Shown here piece after piece: positions 34,463 through 42,864 of a stretch of 64,000 nucleotides of DNA. Positions within the stretch are counted from its first letter, which is position 1. Every line of letters begins with the position of its first letter. The notes beneath the pieces were generated by a model. It worked only from the letters and a program-made list of their open reading frames with translations, had not been told where the DNA came from and did not search any database. The DNA is from Pseudomonas putida. GTDB taxonomy: Bacteria; Pseudomonadota; Gammaproteobacteria; Pseudomonadales; Pseudomonadaceae. The stretch lies in contig NZ_CP018846.1 of assembly GCF_002025705.1 (NCBI RefSeq), forward strand, positions 5,819,501 through 5,883,500, written 5' to 3'. The translations under genes were made by a program, and so were the position numbers.

Positions 34463-35920
34463 TCAGCTATGCCAGTGCCTGCCATGCCTGGCCAGCAGGC
34501 TGTTGGCCTGTTCCGGGCCGTTGCTGCCGGCGGCGTAGTGGCGGGGCGCCTGGAAGTGCTCTTCCCAACCCTTGATGATCGGGTCGATCCAGGCCCAGGC
34601 GGCTTCTACTTCGTCGCGGCGCATGAACAGCGTCGAATCGCCCTCCAGAATGTCCAGCAGCAAACGTTCGTAGGCGTCCCAGCGGCGTGTCTGGCCGAAT
34701 ACCTGGGCAAGGTTCAGGTCCAGGTCGACAGGTTCCAGGCGCATGCCCTTGCCGGGACTCTTGGTCATCATGCGCAGGCTGATGCGTTCCTCAGGTTGCA
34801 GCTGGATCAGCAGCTGGTTGACCTGGCCGCCGTTGAACAGCTCGTGGGGCACCGGCTTGAACTGGATGACGATCTGCGACGAGCGCCGAGCCATGCGCTT
34901 GCCGGTGCGCAGGTAGAATGGCACGCCGGCCCAGCGCCAGTTGTCGATGTGGGCGTGCACGGCGACGAAGGTTTCGGTGTCGGTGTCGTTGTCGACGTCT
35001 TTCTCGAAGTAGTAGGCCGGTACTTCCTGGCCGCCAATGTGCCCGGCACCGTACTGGCCGCGCACGGTCTTGTCTTGCACGTCCTGGCCAGTGATGGGTT
35101 TTAGGGCCCGCAGGATCTTCACTTTCTCGTCGCGCACGGCTTCGGCCTCGAACTGCGCCGGTGGCTCCATGGCCACCAGACACAGCAGCTGCAGCAGGTG
35201 ATTCTGCAGCATGTCGCGGGTCGCCCCGGCGCGGTCGTAGTAACCACCACGGTTTTCCACGCCGAGGGTTTCGCAGACGCTGATCTGCACATGGTCGACC
35301 TGATTGTTGCGCCACACGGGCTCCAGCAGAGCATTTGCAAAGCGCAGGGCCATCAGGTTCTGCACGGTTTCCTTGCCCAGGTAGTGGTCGATGCGAAACA
35401 CCTGCGATTCATCGAACACTGCGCCGATCGCCTCGTTGATCGCGGTGGCGGATGCCAGTGAGTGGCCGATCGGCTTTTCCAGCACGATGCGCGCTTCGTG
35501 GTCGGCCAGCCCGGCAATACGCAGATGGTTGGCGATTGGTACGAAGAGGTTGGGTGCAGTGGCCAGGTAGTAGATGCGGGTCAGCCCTCCAGGCTCGCCG
35601 AGGTAGCGGGCCAGGCGACCGAAGTCGGCGCTTTGCGCAGCGTCCATGGGGAAGTAGTCCAGGCGTGCGGAAAAGCGCTGCCACACTTCTTCCTCGAAAT
35701 CGTTACGGGCGATCTGTGCCCGGCAATGGCGCTCGGCAAGCTTGAGGTATTCGTTACGGCTTATGTGGCGGCGGGCGAGGGCAATGATGCGTACCGCGTT
35801 GTTAAGGCGTGCCTCGCGATACAGGTGATAGAGCGCTGGCAGCAGTTTGTGCAGGGCCAGGTCACCGGTGCCACCGAACACCAGAATGTCGCAAGGAATA
35901 GTCAAACCACCACTCTCCAC
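34463..35920 (-). CDS. zwf: Glucose-6-phosphate 1-dehydrogenase
   Basis: This 485-residue NAD(P)+-dependent enzyme oxidises G6P to 6-phosphogluconolactone at the entry to the Entner-Doudoroff and pentose phosphate routes. It has the Rossmann motif ILVFGGTGDLALHKLLPALY and the substrate-binding RIDHYLGKETVQNL near residue 177. The first in-frame start is GTG at 35920, but a TTG at 35905 with GGAG 10 nt upstream would give LTIPCDILVFGGTG and may be the true start. It is divergent from an RpiR/HexR-type regulator with a HexR-like box between them. No pgl or edd is adjacent, so it is one of several pseudomonad zwf paralogues. Confidence 0.93.
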   Translation of the reverse strand: MESGGLTIPCDILVFGGTGDLALHKLLPALYHLYREARLNNAVRIIALARRHISRNEYLKLAERHCRAQIARNDFEEEVWQRFSARLDYFPMDAAQSADFGRLARYLGEPGGLTRIYYLATAPNLFVPIANHLRIAGLADHEARIVLEKPIGHSLASATAINEAIGAVFDESQVFRIDHYLGKETVQNLMALRFANALLEPVWRNNQVDHVQISVCETLGVENRGGYYDRAGATRDMLQNHLLQLLCLVAMEPPAQFEAEAVRDEKVKILRALKPITGQDVQDKTVRGQYGAGHIGGQEVPAYYFEKDVDNDTDTETFVAVHAHIDNWRWAGVPFYLRTGKRMARRSSQIVIQFKPVPHELFNGGQVNQLLIQLQPEERISLRMMTKSPGKGMRLEPVDLDLNLAQVFGQTRRWDAYERLLLDILEGDSTLFMRRDEVEAAWAWIDPIIKGWEEHFQAPRHYAAGSNGPEQANSLLARHGRHWHS

Positions 35921-35949
35921 GTTCGTTTAACTGGGCGGGTTGGCGTCCA

Positions 35950-35964
35950 TGTAGTATAACTACA
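35950..35964. promoter_or_regulatory. HexR-like operator between zwf and the RpiR-type regulator
   Basis: The 15-mer TGTAGTATAACTACA is a perfect palindrome around one base and matches 14 of 15 positions of the gamma-proteobacterial HexR consensus (TGTARTNAAAYTACA). It lies 30 bp before zwf and 45 bp before the regulator. Either HexR itself, encoded elsewhere, or the adjacent paralogue may bind here. Confidence 0.72.
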
Positions 35965-36008
35965 AGAAAGCTACATCCCGGCCAGCCGATCATAACCGAG
36001 TCCAGCCC

Positions 36009-36875
36009 GTGAATCTGTTGCAACATATCGCCCAATCGCGCCACCTGCTGCGCAAATCGGAACTCAAAGTGGCCGACCACGTGCTGCTCGACCCGGCTGC
36101 CGTGATGCACAGCTCCATGGCCGACCTGGCGCACAGTGTGGGCATCAGCGAGCCGACCATCGTGCGTTTCTGCCGGGCGATCGGTTGTTCGGGCTTCCAG
36201 GATCTCAAGCTCAAGCTGGCGCAAAGCCTGGCGGCCGGTGCCAGCTTTGGCCAGTTCGCCATTCATGAAGATGACTCGGTTGCCGACTACAGCCTGAAGA
36301 TTTTCGACACCACCCTGCACACGCTGATGGAAGTGCGTGAGCACCTCGACCCACAGGCCCTGCAACAGGCCGTGAGTGCCATGGCTCAGGCGCAACGCGT
36401 GGAATTCTATGGCTTTGGCGCATCCGGTGCGGTTGCCGCCGACGCCCAGCACAAGTTCTTCCGCCTGCTGCTCAGCGCCGCGGCCTACTCTGACCCGCAC
36501 ATGCAGGCAATGTCAGCAGTGACGTTGAAGCCAGGCGACGTGGCAGTGTGCATTTCCCAGTCGGGGCGCTCCAAGGACCTGCTGATCACCGCCAACCTGG
36601 TGCGTGAAAGTGGTGCCAACCTGATCACCCTGTGCCCGAGCGCGACACCATTGGCCGAGCTGTCGACGGTCAACCTGGCGATCGACGTGCATGAAGACAC
36701 CGAGATCTACACCCCGCTGACCTCGCGCATCGCTCACCTGGTGGTGATCGACGTGCTGGCCATGGGTGTGGCCATGGCCCGTGGGCCGAGCCTGGTCAAT
36801 CACCTGAAAAGCGTCAAGCGCAGCTTGCGCAGCCTGCGGTTGTCGCCCAAGTCGATCAAGGCTACCGACGACTGA
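36009..36875 (+). CDS. RpiR/HexR-family transcriptional regulator
   Basis: This 288-residue protein has an N-terminal RpiR helix-turn-helix (residues about 1-77; ADLAHSVGISEPTIVRFCRAIG). A SIS sugar-phosphate-binding domain (about 120-260) follows: VEFYGFGASGAVAADAQHKFFR, CISQSGRSKDLL. HexR senses 2-keto-3-deoxy-6-phosphogluconate and represses zwf/edd genes. This gene is a HexR homologue beside a zwf paralogue rather than within the main glucose cluster, so I leave the symbol blank. The start is GTG at 36009. Confidence 0.9.
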   Translation: MNLLQHIAQSRHLLRKSELKVADHVLLDPAAVMHSSMADLAHSVGISEPTIVRFCRAIGCSGFQDLKLKLAQSLAAGASFGQFAIHEDDSVADYSLKIFDTTLHTLMEVREHLDPQALQQAVSAMAQAQRVEFYGFGASGAVAADAQHKFFRLLLSAAAYSDPHMQAMSAVTLKPGDVAVCISQSGRSKDLLITANLVRESGANLITLCPSATPLAELSTVNLAIDVHEDTEIYTPLTSRIAHLVVIDVLAMGVAMARGPSLVNHLKSVKRSLRSLRLSPKSIKATDD

Positions 36876-36888
36876 GTTCCGCCTGATC

Positions 36889-36969
36889 CGGCCCTATGGG
36901 GCAAGCCCGCTGCTACAGGTACTGAAGGCGGTGCTATTCCTGCGGGAGCGGGCTTGCCCGCGAGAGGCC
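36889..36969. repeat. REP pair, GCAAGC subtype
   Basis: The inverted arms with core GGCAAGCCCGCT (left, 36889-36919) and AGCGGGCTTGCC (right, 36939-36969) are separated by a 19-bp spacer. Both arms belong to the same core subtype. It lies between the RpiR regulator and a small-protein gene. Confidence 0.88.
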
Positions 36970-37073
36970 CGCAAAGGCAAAGCAAATTTCACGGTTCTGT
37001 CACCATTCCACAGCCAAACCGTAAACCCTCAAGGCCAGTCTGAAACTCCCGCATCCTAACTGGGAGACAGGCA

Positions 37074-37292
37074 ATGGCTCGTGACTTCGAAGGTACGTAC
37101 CACCCCAGCGCCAAGGCTCGCAAGCAGCAGGAAAAGGATCAGCGCCGCATGGAATACCGCCGCGCGATCGAAAGCTATTGCGACCAACGTCAACTGCTTC
37201 GTGAACTTGTGGATTATCCCGAGTTGCGAGAGCTCACGGTTTGGCAAGCGTCGGCGGCAGCTTCCCCGAGAAGCGCTCAACAAGCGCGCTGA
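37074..37292 (+). CDS. Small basic protein resembling the Pseudomonas PA3496 type
   Basis: This 72-residue highly charged protein has a central run rich in Arg, Lys, Gln and Glu (RKQQEKDQRRMEYRRAIES). It then has a conserved-looking RQLLRELVDYPELRELTVWQ. There is no signal or membrane helix. A good ribosome binding site (GGGAGA) precedes the ATG. Its last 59 bp overlap the 3' end of the convergent LysR gene. The family resemblance is recalled from the overall pattern, and the function is unknown. Confidence 0.65.
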   Translation: MARDFEGTYHPSAKARKQQEKDQRRMEYRRAIESYCDQRQLLRELVDYPELRELTVWQASAAASPRSAQQAR

Positions 37293-38196
37293 TCAGAGCA
37301 CGTTCGCTGCGGATGAACGCAAGAAAGGCCAGGGCCACCGGCGATTGCCGCTTGGCCTTGGCTTGCACCACGCACCAGCTGCGGTACAACGGCAACTCCT
37401 CAACAGGCAGCTCCCTGAGCACCCCCGTGGCCAGCTCCATGTTCACCGCGTGGCGGGTCAGCAGGGCGATACCCAGGCCGGCGATCACGCATTCACGCTG
37501 GGCGTCGGCCGAAGCCACTTCGAGTGTCTGGGTGAAGTGCACGCGCTTGTCCTTGAAGTACTCCTCGCAAGCCTTGCGCGTTCCCGAACCTTGCTCACGG
37601 ACGAGCAAGGTATGAGGCTCCAGGTCTTGCAGGCGAAGCTGCTCCAGCTTGCACAGCGGGTGCTCCGGTGGGGCGACGGCGACGATCGGGTTGTTGAGGA
37701 ACGGCAGAAACTCCAGCCCCATGTCCTGTGGCACCATCGACATGATGATCAGGTCGTCGCGGTTGTCGGAAAGCCGGCGGATCGCCTGGGCGCGGTTGAC
37801 CACGGTGAGGGTCAGGTTGACCTCCGGGTGTCGCTGCTTGAAGGCGGCGAACAGGTGTGGCACGAAGTACTTGGCACTGGACTCGATCGCCAGTTTCAGC
37901 TGCCCCTGCAGTGAGCCCTGCATGTCCGACAGCTGCATGTCGAGGCTTTCCAGGCGCCCGAAGATGTCGCGGCTGGCCCGTTGCAGTGCTTCGGCGGCTT
38001 CGGTCAGGTACAGCTTCTTGCCGACGTACTCGAACAACGGCTGGCCGATCAGCTCTTCAAGCTGGCGGATCTGTAGACTAACGGCGGGTTGCGTCAGTGC
38101 CATCTCCTCCGCCGCACGGCTGTACGAGCGCAAATCGCACACCTCGTTGAAGATCTGCAATTGACGCAATGTCATACGCATCAAGGACTTACGCAT
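37234..38196 (-). CDS. LysR-family regulator of pyruvate carboxylase (PycR-like)
   Basis: This 320-residue protein has a LysR helix-turn-helix at residues about 8-67 (LRQLQIFNEVCDLRSYSRAAEEMALTQPAVSLQIRQLEE). Its effector domain is close to the CbbR/RbcR class (QGQLKLAIESSAKYFVPHLFAAFKQRHPEVNLTLTVVNR). It is divergent from pycA across 189 bp, the usual arrangement for a regulator of the adjacent operon. The P. aeruginosa equivalent at this position is called PycR. Three nearby ATGs (38196, 38181, 38175) make the exact start uncertain. Confidence 0.88.
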   Translation of the reverse strand: MRKSLMRMTLRQLQIFNEVCDLRSYSRAAEEMALTQPAVSLQIRQLEELIGQPLFEYVGKKLYLTEAAEALQRASRDIFGRLESLDMQLSDMQGSLQGQLKLAIESSAKYFVPHLFAAFKQRHPEVNLTLTVVNRAQAIRRLSDNRDDLIIMSMVPQDMGLEFLPFLNNPIVAVAPPEHPLCKLEQLRLQDLEPHTLLVREQGSGTRKACEEYFKDKRVHFTQTLEVASADAQRECVIAGLGIALLTRHAVNMELATGVLRELPVEELPLYRSWCVVQAKAKRQSPVALAFLAFIRSERALISALVERFSGKLPPTLAKP

Positions 38197-38385
38197 TATT
38201 ATCGGCTCTTCGGCAATACCTTGTTACCGAACTATAAGCTTTTGCTAATACAGCCCCTAACAAATATTGATTTTTGTTTATCGACCTTCAGCGCTAGGGT
38301 GAATGTGCGACTGGCCAGCAACCTCTGGTCACGCGCCGACCGGTAAAACCGGATCGTCTGTTCCTACGGCTTTGGGAAGACTCCA

Positions 38386-39801
38386 GTGATAAAAAAAATC
38401 CTGATCGCCAACCGGGGTGAAATCGCAGTTCGGATCGTGCGTGCCTGCGCCGAGATGGGCATTCGCTCTGTCGCGATCTATTCCGACGCCGACCGTCACG
38501 CCTTGCACGTCAAACGCGCCGACGAGGCCTACAGCATTGGTGCCGAGCCGCTGGCTGGCTACCTGAACCCGCGCAAGCTGGTCAACCTTGCTGTGGAAAC
38601 CGGCTGTGACGCCCTGCACCCGGGTTACGGTTTCCTGTCGGAAAACGCCGAACTTGCGGAAATCTGCGCCGAGCGCGGGATCAAGTTCATCGGCCCGGCC
38701 GCCGACGTCATCCGCCGCATGGGCGACAAGACCGAAGCGCGCCGCACCATGATCCAGGCCGGTGTACCGGTGACCCCAGGTACCGAAGGCAACGTTGCCG
38801 ACATTCACGAAGCCCTGAGCGAAGGTGACCGCATCGGTTACCCGGTGATGCTCAAGGCTACTTCCGGTGGTGGCGGCCGCGGTATTCGCCGTTGCAACAG
38901 CCGTGAAGAGCTGGAACAGAACTTCCCGCGGGTGATTTCCGAAGCTACCAAGGCCTTCGGTTCGGCAGAAGTGTTCCTGGAAAAGTGCATCGTCAACCCC
39001 AAGCACATCGAAGCGCAGATCCTCGGTGACAGCTTCGGCAACGTCGTGCACCTGTTCGAGCGTGACTGCTCGATCCAGCGCCGTAACCAGAAGCTGATCG
39101 AAATCGCCCCAAGCCCACAACTCACCCCCGAGCAGCGCGCCTACATCGGCGACCTGGCAGTGCGTGCGGCCAAGGCGGTGAACTACGAGAACGCCGGTAC
39201 CGTGGAGTTCCTGCTCGCCGATGGTGAGGTGTACTTCATGGAGATGAATACCCGGGTACAGGTGGAACACACCATCACCGAGGAAATCACCGGTATCGAC
39301 ATCGTTCGCGAGCAGATTCGCATCGCCTCGGGCTTGCCGCTCTCGGTCAAGCAGGAAGACATCCAGCACCGCGGTTACGCGCTGCAGTTCCGCATCAACG
39401 CCGAAGACCCGAAGAACAACTTCCTGCCCAGCTTCGGCAAGATCACCCGTTACTACGCCCCCGGCGGCCCGGGCGTGCGTACCGACACGGCGATCTACAC
39501 CGGTTACACCATTCCGCCGTTCTACGACTCCATGTGCCTGAAACTGGTGGTCTGGGCGTTGACCTGGGAAGAAGCCATGGACCGCGGCCTGCGGGCCCTG
39601 GACGACATGCGCGTGCAGGGGGTCAAGACCACCGCTGCGTACTACCAGGAAATCCTGCGCAATCCAGAATTCCGTAGCGGTCAGTTCAACACCAGCTTCG
39701 TCGAAAGCCACCCGGAACTGACCAACTACTCGATCAAGCGCAAACCCGAAGAGCTGGCCCTGGCCATCGCCGCCGCCATCGCCGCCCACGCAGGCCTGTG
39801 A
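38386..39801 (+). CDS. pycA: Pyruvate carboxylase subunit A (biotin carboxylase)
   Basis: This 471-residue subunit carboxylates biotin using ATP and bicarbonate. ATP-grasp features are KILIANRGEIAVRIVRAC at the N-terminus, HPGYGFLSENAELAE (about residues 77-91), the glycine-rich ATSGGGGRGIRRC and the catalytic EMNTRVQVEHTITEE (about 285-299). In pseudomonads this AccC-like protein pairs with the PycB subunit to form a two-subunit pyruvate carboxylase for anaplerosis. The start is GTG at 38386. It ends 11 bp before pycB. Confidence 0.95.
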   Translation: MIKKILIANRGEIAVRIVRACAEMGIRSVAIYSDADRHALHVKRADEAYSIGAEPLAGYLNPRKLVNLAVETGCDALHPGYGFLSENAELAEICAERGIKFIGPAADVIRRMGDKTEARRTMIQAGVPVTPGTEGNVADIHEALSEGDRIGYPVMLKATSGGGGRGIRRCNSREELEQNFPRVISEATKAFGSAEVFLEKCIVNPKHIEAQILGDSFGNVVHLFERDCSIQRRNQKLIEIAPSPQLTPEQRAYIGDLAVRAAKAVNYENAGTVEFLLADGEVYFMEMNTRVQVEHTITEEITGIDIVREQIRIASGLPLSVKQEDIQHRGYALQFRINAEDPKNNFLPSFGKITRYYAPGGPGVRTDTAIYTGYTIPPFYDSMCLKLVVWALTWEEAMDRGLRALDDMRVQGVKTTAAYYQEILRNPEFRSGQFNTSFVESHPELTNYSIKRKPEELALAIAAAIAAHAGL

Positions 39802-39812
39802 GGAACCCCATA

Positions 39813-41621
39813 ATGTCCAAGAAAATTCACGTAACCGACACGATCCTGCGCGACGCCCACCAGTCTCTGCTGGCCACCCGCATGCGTACCGAAGACATGC
39901 TGCCGATCTGCGACAAGCTCGACAAGGTCGGCTACTGGTCGCTGGAAGTCTGGGGCGGCGCCACCTTTGACGCCTGCGTGCGCTTCCTGAAAGAAGACCC
40001 GTGGGAGCGTCTGCGCAAACTGCGCGCAGCCCTGCCCAACACCCGCCTGCAGATGCTGCTGCGCGGCCAGAACCTGCTGGGCTACCGCCACTACAGCGAC
40101 GACGTAGTGAAGGCCTTCGTCGCCAAGGCTGCAGTCAACGGCATCGACGTGTTCCGCATCTTCGACGCAATGAACGACGTACGTAACCTGCGTGTCGCCA
40201 TTGAAGCAGTGAAGGCTGCCGGCAAGCACGCCCAGGGCACCATCGCCTATACCGTCAGCCCTGTGCATACCATCGACGCGTTCGTCGCCCAGGCCAAGCA
40301 GATGGAAGCCATGGGTTGCGACTCGGTGGCGATCAAGGACATGGCCGGCCTGCTGACCCCGTTCGCCACCGGCGAACTGGTCAGGGCGCTGAAGGCCGAG
40401 CAATCGCTGCCAGTGTTCATCCACTCCCACGACACCGCCGGCTTGGCCGCCATGTGCCAGCTCAAGGCCGTGGAAAACGGTGCCGACCACATCGACACCG
40501 CGATCTCCAGCTTCGCCTGGGGCACCAGCCACCCGGGTACCGAGTCGATGGTCGCCGCGCTCAAGGGTAGCGAGTTCGATACTGGCCTGGACCTGGAGTT
40601 GCTGCAGGAAATCGGCCTGTACTTCTACGCCGTGCGCAAGAAATACCACCAGTTCGAGAGCGAGTTCACCGCCGTGGACACCCGCGTGCAGGTCAATCAG
40701 GTGCCTGGCGGGATGATTTCCAACCTGGCCAACCAGCTCAAGGAGCAGGGCGCGCTCAGCCGCATGAACGAAGTGCTGGCAGAGATTCCGCGCGTGCGTG
40801 AAGACCTCGGCTACCCGCCGCTGGTGACCCCGACCTCGCAGATCGTCGGTACCCAGGCGTTCTTCAACGTGCTGGCCGGTGAGCGCTACAAGACCATCAC
40901 CAACGAGGTGAAGCTGTACCTGCAAGGTGGTTACGGCAAGGCCCCTGGCGTGGTCAACGAGCAGCTGCGCCGCCAGGCGATCGGCAGCGAAGAAGTGATC
41001 GATGTGCGTCCGGCCGACCTGCTCAAGCCAGAGATGGCCAAGCTGCGTGGTGACATCGGCGCGCTGGCCCGCTGCGAGGAAGACGTGCTGACCTTTGCCA
41101 TGTTCCCGGACATTGGCCGCAAGTTCCTTGAAGAGCGTGAGGCCGGCACCCTGACCCCGGAAGCCCTGCTGCCGATTCCTGAAGCGGGCGCAGTGGCCTC
41201 CCACAGTGGTGAAGGCGTACCGACCGAGTTCGTCATCGACGTACACGGTGAAACCTACCGCGTCGACATCACCGGTGTGGGCGTCAAGGCCGAAGGCAAG
41301 CGCCACTTTTACCTGTCGATCGACGGCATGCCGGAAGAAGTGGTGTTCGAGCCGCTCAACGAGTTTGTCGGTGGCGGTGGCAGCAAGCGCAAGCAGGCCA
41401 GCGCACCGGGCCACGTCAGCACTACCATGCCAGGCAACATCGTCGATGTGCTGGTCAAGGAAGGCGATGTGGTCAAGGCCGGCCAGGCCGTGCTGATCAC
41501 CGAGGCGATGAAGATGGAGACCGAAGTGCAGGCGGCTATTGCCGGCAAGGTCGTGGCCATCCATGTGGCCAAGGGCGATCGCGTGACGCCCGGTGAAATC
41601 CTGATCGAGATCGAGGGCTGA
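39813..41621 (+). CDS. pycB: Pyruvate carboxylase subunit B (carboxyltransferase and biotin carrier)
   Basis: This 602-residue subunit is often annotated oadA. The N-terminal carboxyltransferase TIM barrel (residues about 1-300) has DTILRDAHQSLLATR and DSVAIKDMAGLLTP. The PYC/OAD middle domain and a C-terminal biotinyl domain follow, with biotinylated Lys in TEAMKMETEV (about residue 568). No membrane beta/gamma subunits of a decarboxylase pump are adjacent, so the carboxylase role with PycA is favoured. The start ATG 39813 is preferred over an upstream GTG. A terminator follows. Confidence 0.94.
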   Translation: MSKKIHVTDTILRDAHQSLLATRMRTEDMLPICDKLDKVGYWSLEVWGGATFDACVRFLKEDPWERLRKLRAALPNTRLQMLLRGQNLLGYRHYSDDVVKAFVAKAAVNGIDVFRIFDAMNDVRNLRVAIEAVKAAGKHAQGTIAYTVSPVHTIDAFVAQAKQMEAMGCDSVAIKDMAGLLTPFATGELVRALKAEQSLPVFIHSHDTAGLAAMCQLKAVENGADHIDTAISSFAWGTSHPGTESMVAALKGSEFDTGLDLELLQEIGLYFYAVRKKYHQFESEFTAVDTRVQVNQVPGGMISNLANQLKEQGALSRMNEVLAEIPRVREDLGYPPLVTPTSQIVGTQAFFNVLAGERYKTITNEVKLYLQGGYGKAPGVVNEQLRRQAIGSEEVIDVRPADLLKPEMAKLRGDIGALARCEEDVLTFAMFPDIGRKFLEEREAGTLTPEALLPIPEAGAVASHSGEGVPTEFVIDVHGETYRVDITGVGVKAEGKRHFYLSIDGMPEEVVFEPLNEFVGGGGSKRKQASAPGHVSTTMPGNIVDVLVKEGDVVKAGQAVLITEAMKMETEVQAAIAGKVVAIHVAKGDRVTPGEILIEIEG

Positions 41622-41653
41622 GATAAGCCTTCATCTACAAGCAGTTAACCTCT

Positions 41654-41678
41654 GGGGAGCGGATGCTCCCCTTTTTTT
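41654..41678 (+). terminator. Rho-independent terminator after pycB
   Basis: A 7-bp stem GGGGAGC / GCTCCCC with a GGAT loop is followed by seven T residues, 32 bp after the pycB stop. Confidence 0.92.
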
Positions 41679-41692
41679 GTGTTGAATTTGCC

Positions 41693-41716
41693 GGCCTCTT
41701 CGCGGGTAAACCCGCT
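41693..41716. repeat. Left half of a REP (GTAAAC subtype) split by IS copy 1
   Basis: GGCCTCTTCGCGGGTAAACC continues to CGCT and then stops abruptly at the insertion sequence. The CT at 41715-41716 is the core dinucleotide. The full REP of this subtype continues with CCCACAGG. The half expected to follow is not at the other end of this IS copy but beside copy 2 (see findings). Confidence 0.88.
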
Positions 41717-41745
41717 TGTGTCTTGGCGAGGGAATAGAATCTGAA

Positions 41746-41903
41746 GTGAGAGCGGTGAATGGCAAGCTGATAGCCCGAGGTGCCTTGAGCACGTGTGGGA
41801 GCAAAAGCTGCCATTCACCGTTCCACTTTGGCGAGAGCCCGAACAGTTGGATGAGGGCCGTAATCTCGAATCACAAGCGTGGGCCAAGCCAAAGCGCTCT
41901 CAC
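41746..41903 (+). ncRNA. Candidate bridge RNA of IS110-family copy 1
   Basis: A 9-bp closing stem (41746-41754 with 41895-41903) encloses two hairpins. Hairpin 1 (arms GGTGAATGGCA 41754-41764 and 41809-41819) has AGCCCG (41772-41777) and TGTGGGAG (41794-41801) flanking a small GTGC/GCAC stem-loop. These read the left (AAGCCCG) and right (CTCCCACA) halves of the REP target. Hairpin 2 (arms CTTTGGC 41826-41832 and 41888-41894) has ACAGTTG (41843-41849), equal to the IS right end, and CACAAG (41872-41877), complementary to CT plus the IS left end. This is the target-loop/donor-loop layout of IS621 bridge RNAs. The 5' end is inferred from a -10-like TAGAAT at 41735. Confidence 0.85.
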
Positions 41904-41928
41904 TCCTTGAGTTTAAGAGGGTTTGGCC

Positions 41929-42864
41929 ATGTCTTCCTCTGTCGGCATCGATGTTTCCAGTGCCACACTTGCCGTTCACATCCGCCCTGAGGGTGTGAAC
42001 TTCAGTGTTTCCAATGACTTGAAAGGATTTCAACTGCTCGTCGAAAAGCTTGGCGGGTATGCAGTTTCAATGGTTTTGCTCGAAGCTACCGGTGGTTACG
42101 AGTGCAATGTCCTCAAAGCGCTGCAGGATGCCGACTTTCCGGTTTGCCGGATCAATCCCAGTCGTGCCCGGGACTTTGCCAAGTCGATGGGTAAACGCGC
42201 CAAGACCGATCCCATTGACGCCGCTGTTTTGGCTCACCTGGCTGAAGTGATGCCCCCACGGCCTTGCCAGGTGATGACACCTGAGCGAGCTTTGCTGCGC
42301 GAACTGCTTATGCAGCGGGATCGCTTCGTCCAACAGCGCGACGATGACAAGCGGCGTCTGAAGCAGGCGCGGGCTATCAGTGTTTGTTTGCGGTTGGAAC
42401 AACACATTGCCTATCTGAAGGGTGAAATTCGAGCGCTGGAACAGGAGATCGCACAGCAGGCAGCAGCTTTGCCTGATGATCGTGTCAAACAGCTCACGCA
42501 AGTCAAAGGAATTGGTCTGATTACTGCCGGAAAGCTGATGGCCTTGCTGCCAGAGCTGGGCCAGGTGGATAAGAAGGAAATTGCCGCCTTGGTCGGTGTT
42601 GCGCCATTCAATCAGGACAGCGGCAAGCAGTCGGGCAAGCGTTCAATCTGGGGTGGGCGCTCACAAGTCAGGCGGGCGCTCTATATGGCCTGTTGGGTGG
42701 TGATCCGGCATAACAAAGACTTCAGCGAGCGTTACAACGCGCTGCGAGCGCAGGGGAAATGCGCGAAGGTAGCAGTGGTGGCGTGCATGCGGGTATTGAT
42801 AGTGCGGCTGAACGCGATGCTCAAGACTGGAACGCCCTGGCAGGAACAGGTAGTTCACTCATAG
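41929..42864 (+). CDS. IS110-family transposase (bridge-RNA-guided recombinase), copy 1
   Basis: This 311-residue protein has an N-terminal RuvC-like DEDD domain with acidic residues D8 (SVGIDVSS), E52 (LLEATGGYE), D94 and D97 (KTDPIDAAVLA). A coiled-coil follows (residues about 125-185). The C-terminal Transposase_20 domain has VKGIGLITAGKLMALLPELG, the candidate nucleophile Ser231 in FNQDSGKQSGKRSIWGGR, and VRRALYMACWV. All catalytic positions are intact. ATG 41929 has AAGAGG 8 nt upstream; a TTG two codons earlier is possible. It is identical in sequence to copy 2, implying recent transposition or gene conversion. Confidence 0.95.
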   Translation: MSSSVGIDVSSATLAVHIRPEGVNFSVSNDLKGFQLLVEKLGGYAVSMVLLEATGGYECNVLKALQDADFPVCRINPSRARDFAKSMGKRAKTDPIDAAVLAHLAEVMPPRPCQVMTPERALLRELLMQRDRFVQQRDDDKRRLKQARAISVCLRLEQHIAYLKGEIRALEQEIAQQAAALPDDRVKQLTQVKGIGLITAGKLMALLPELGQVDKKEIAALVGVAPFNQDSGKQSGKRSIWGGRSQVRRALYMACWVVIRHNKDFSERYNALRAQGKCAKVAVVACMRVLIVRLNAMLKTGTPWQEQVVHS

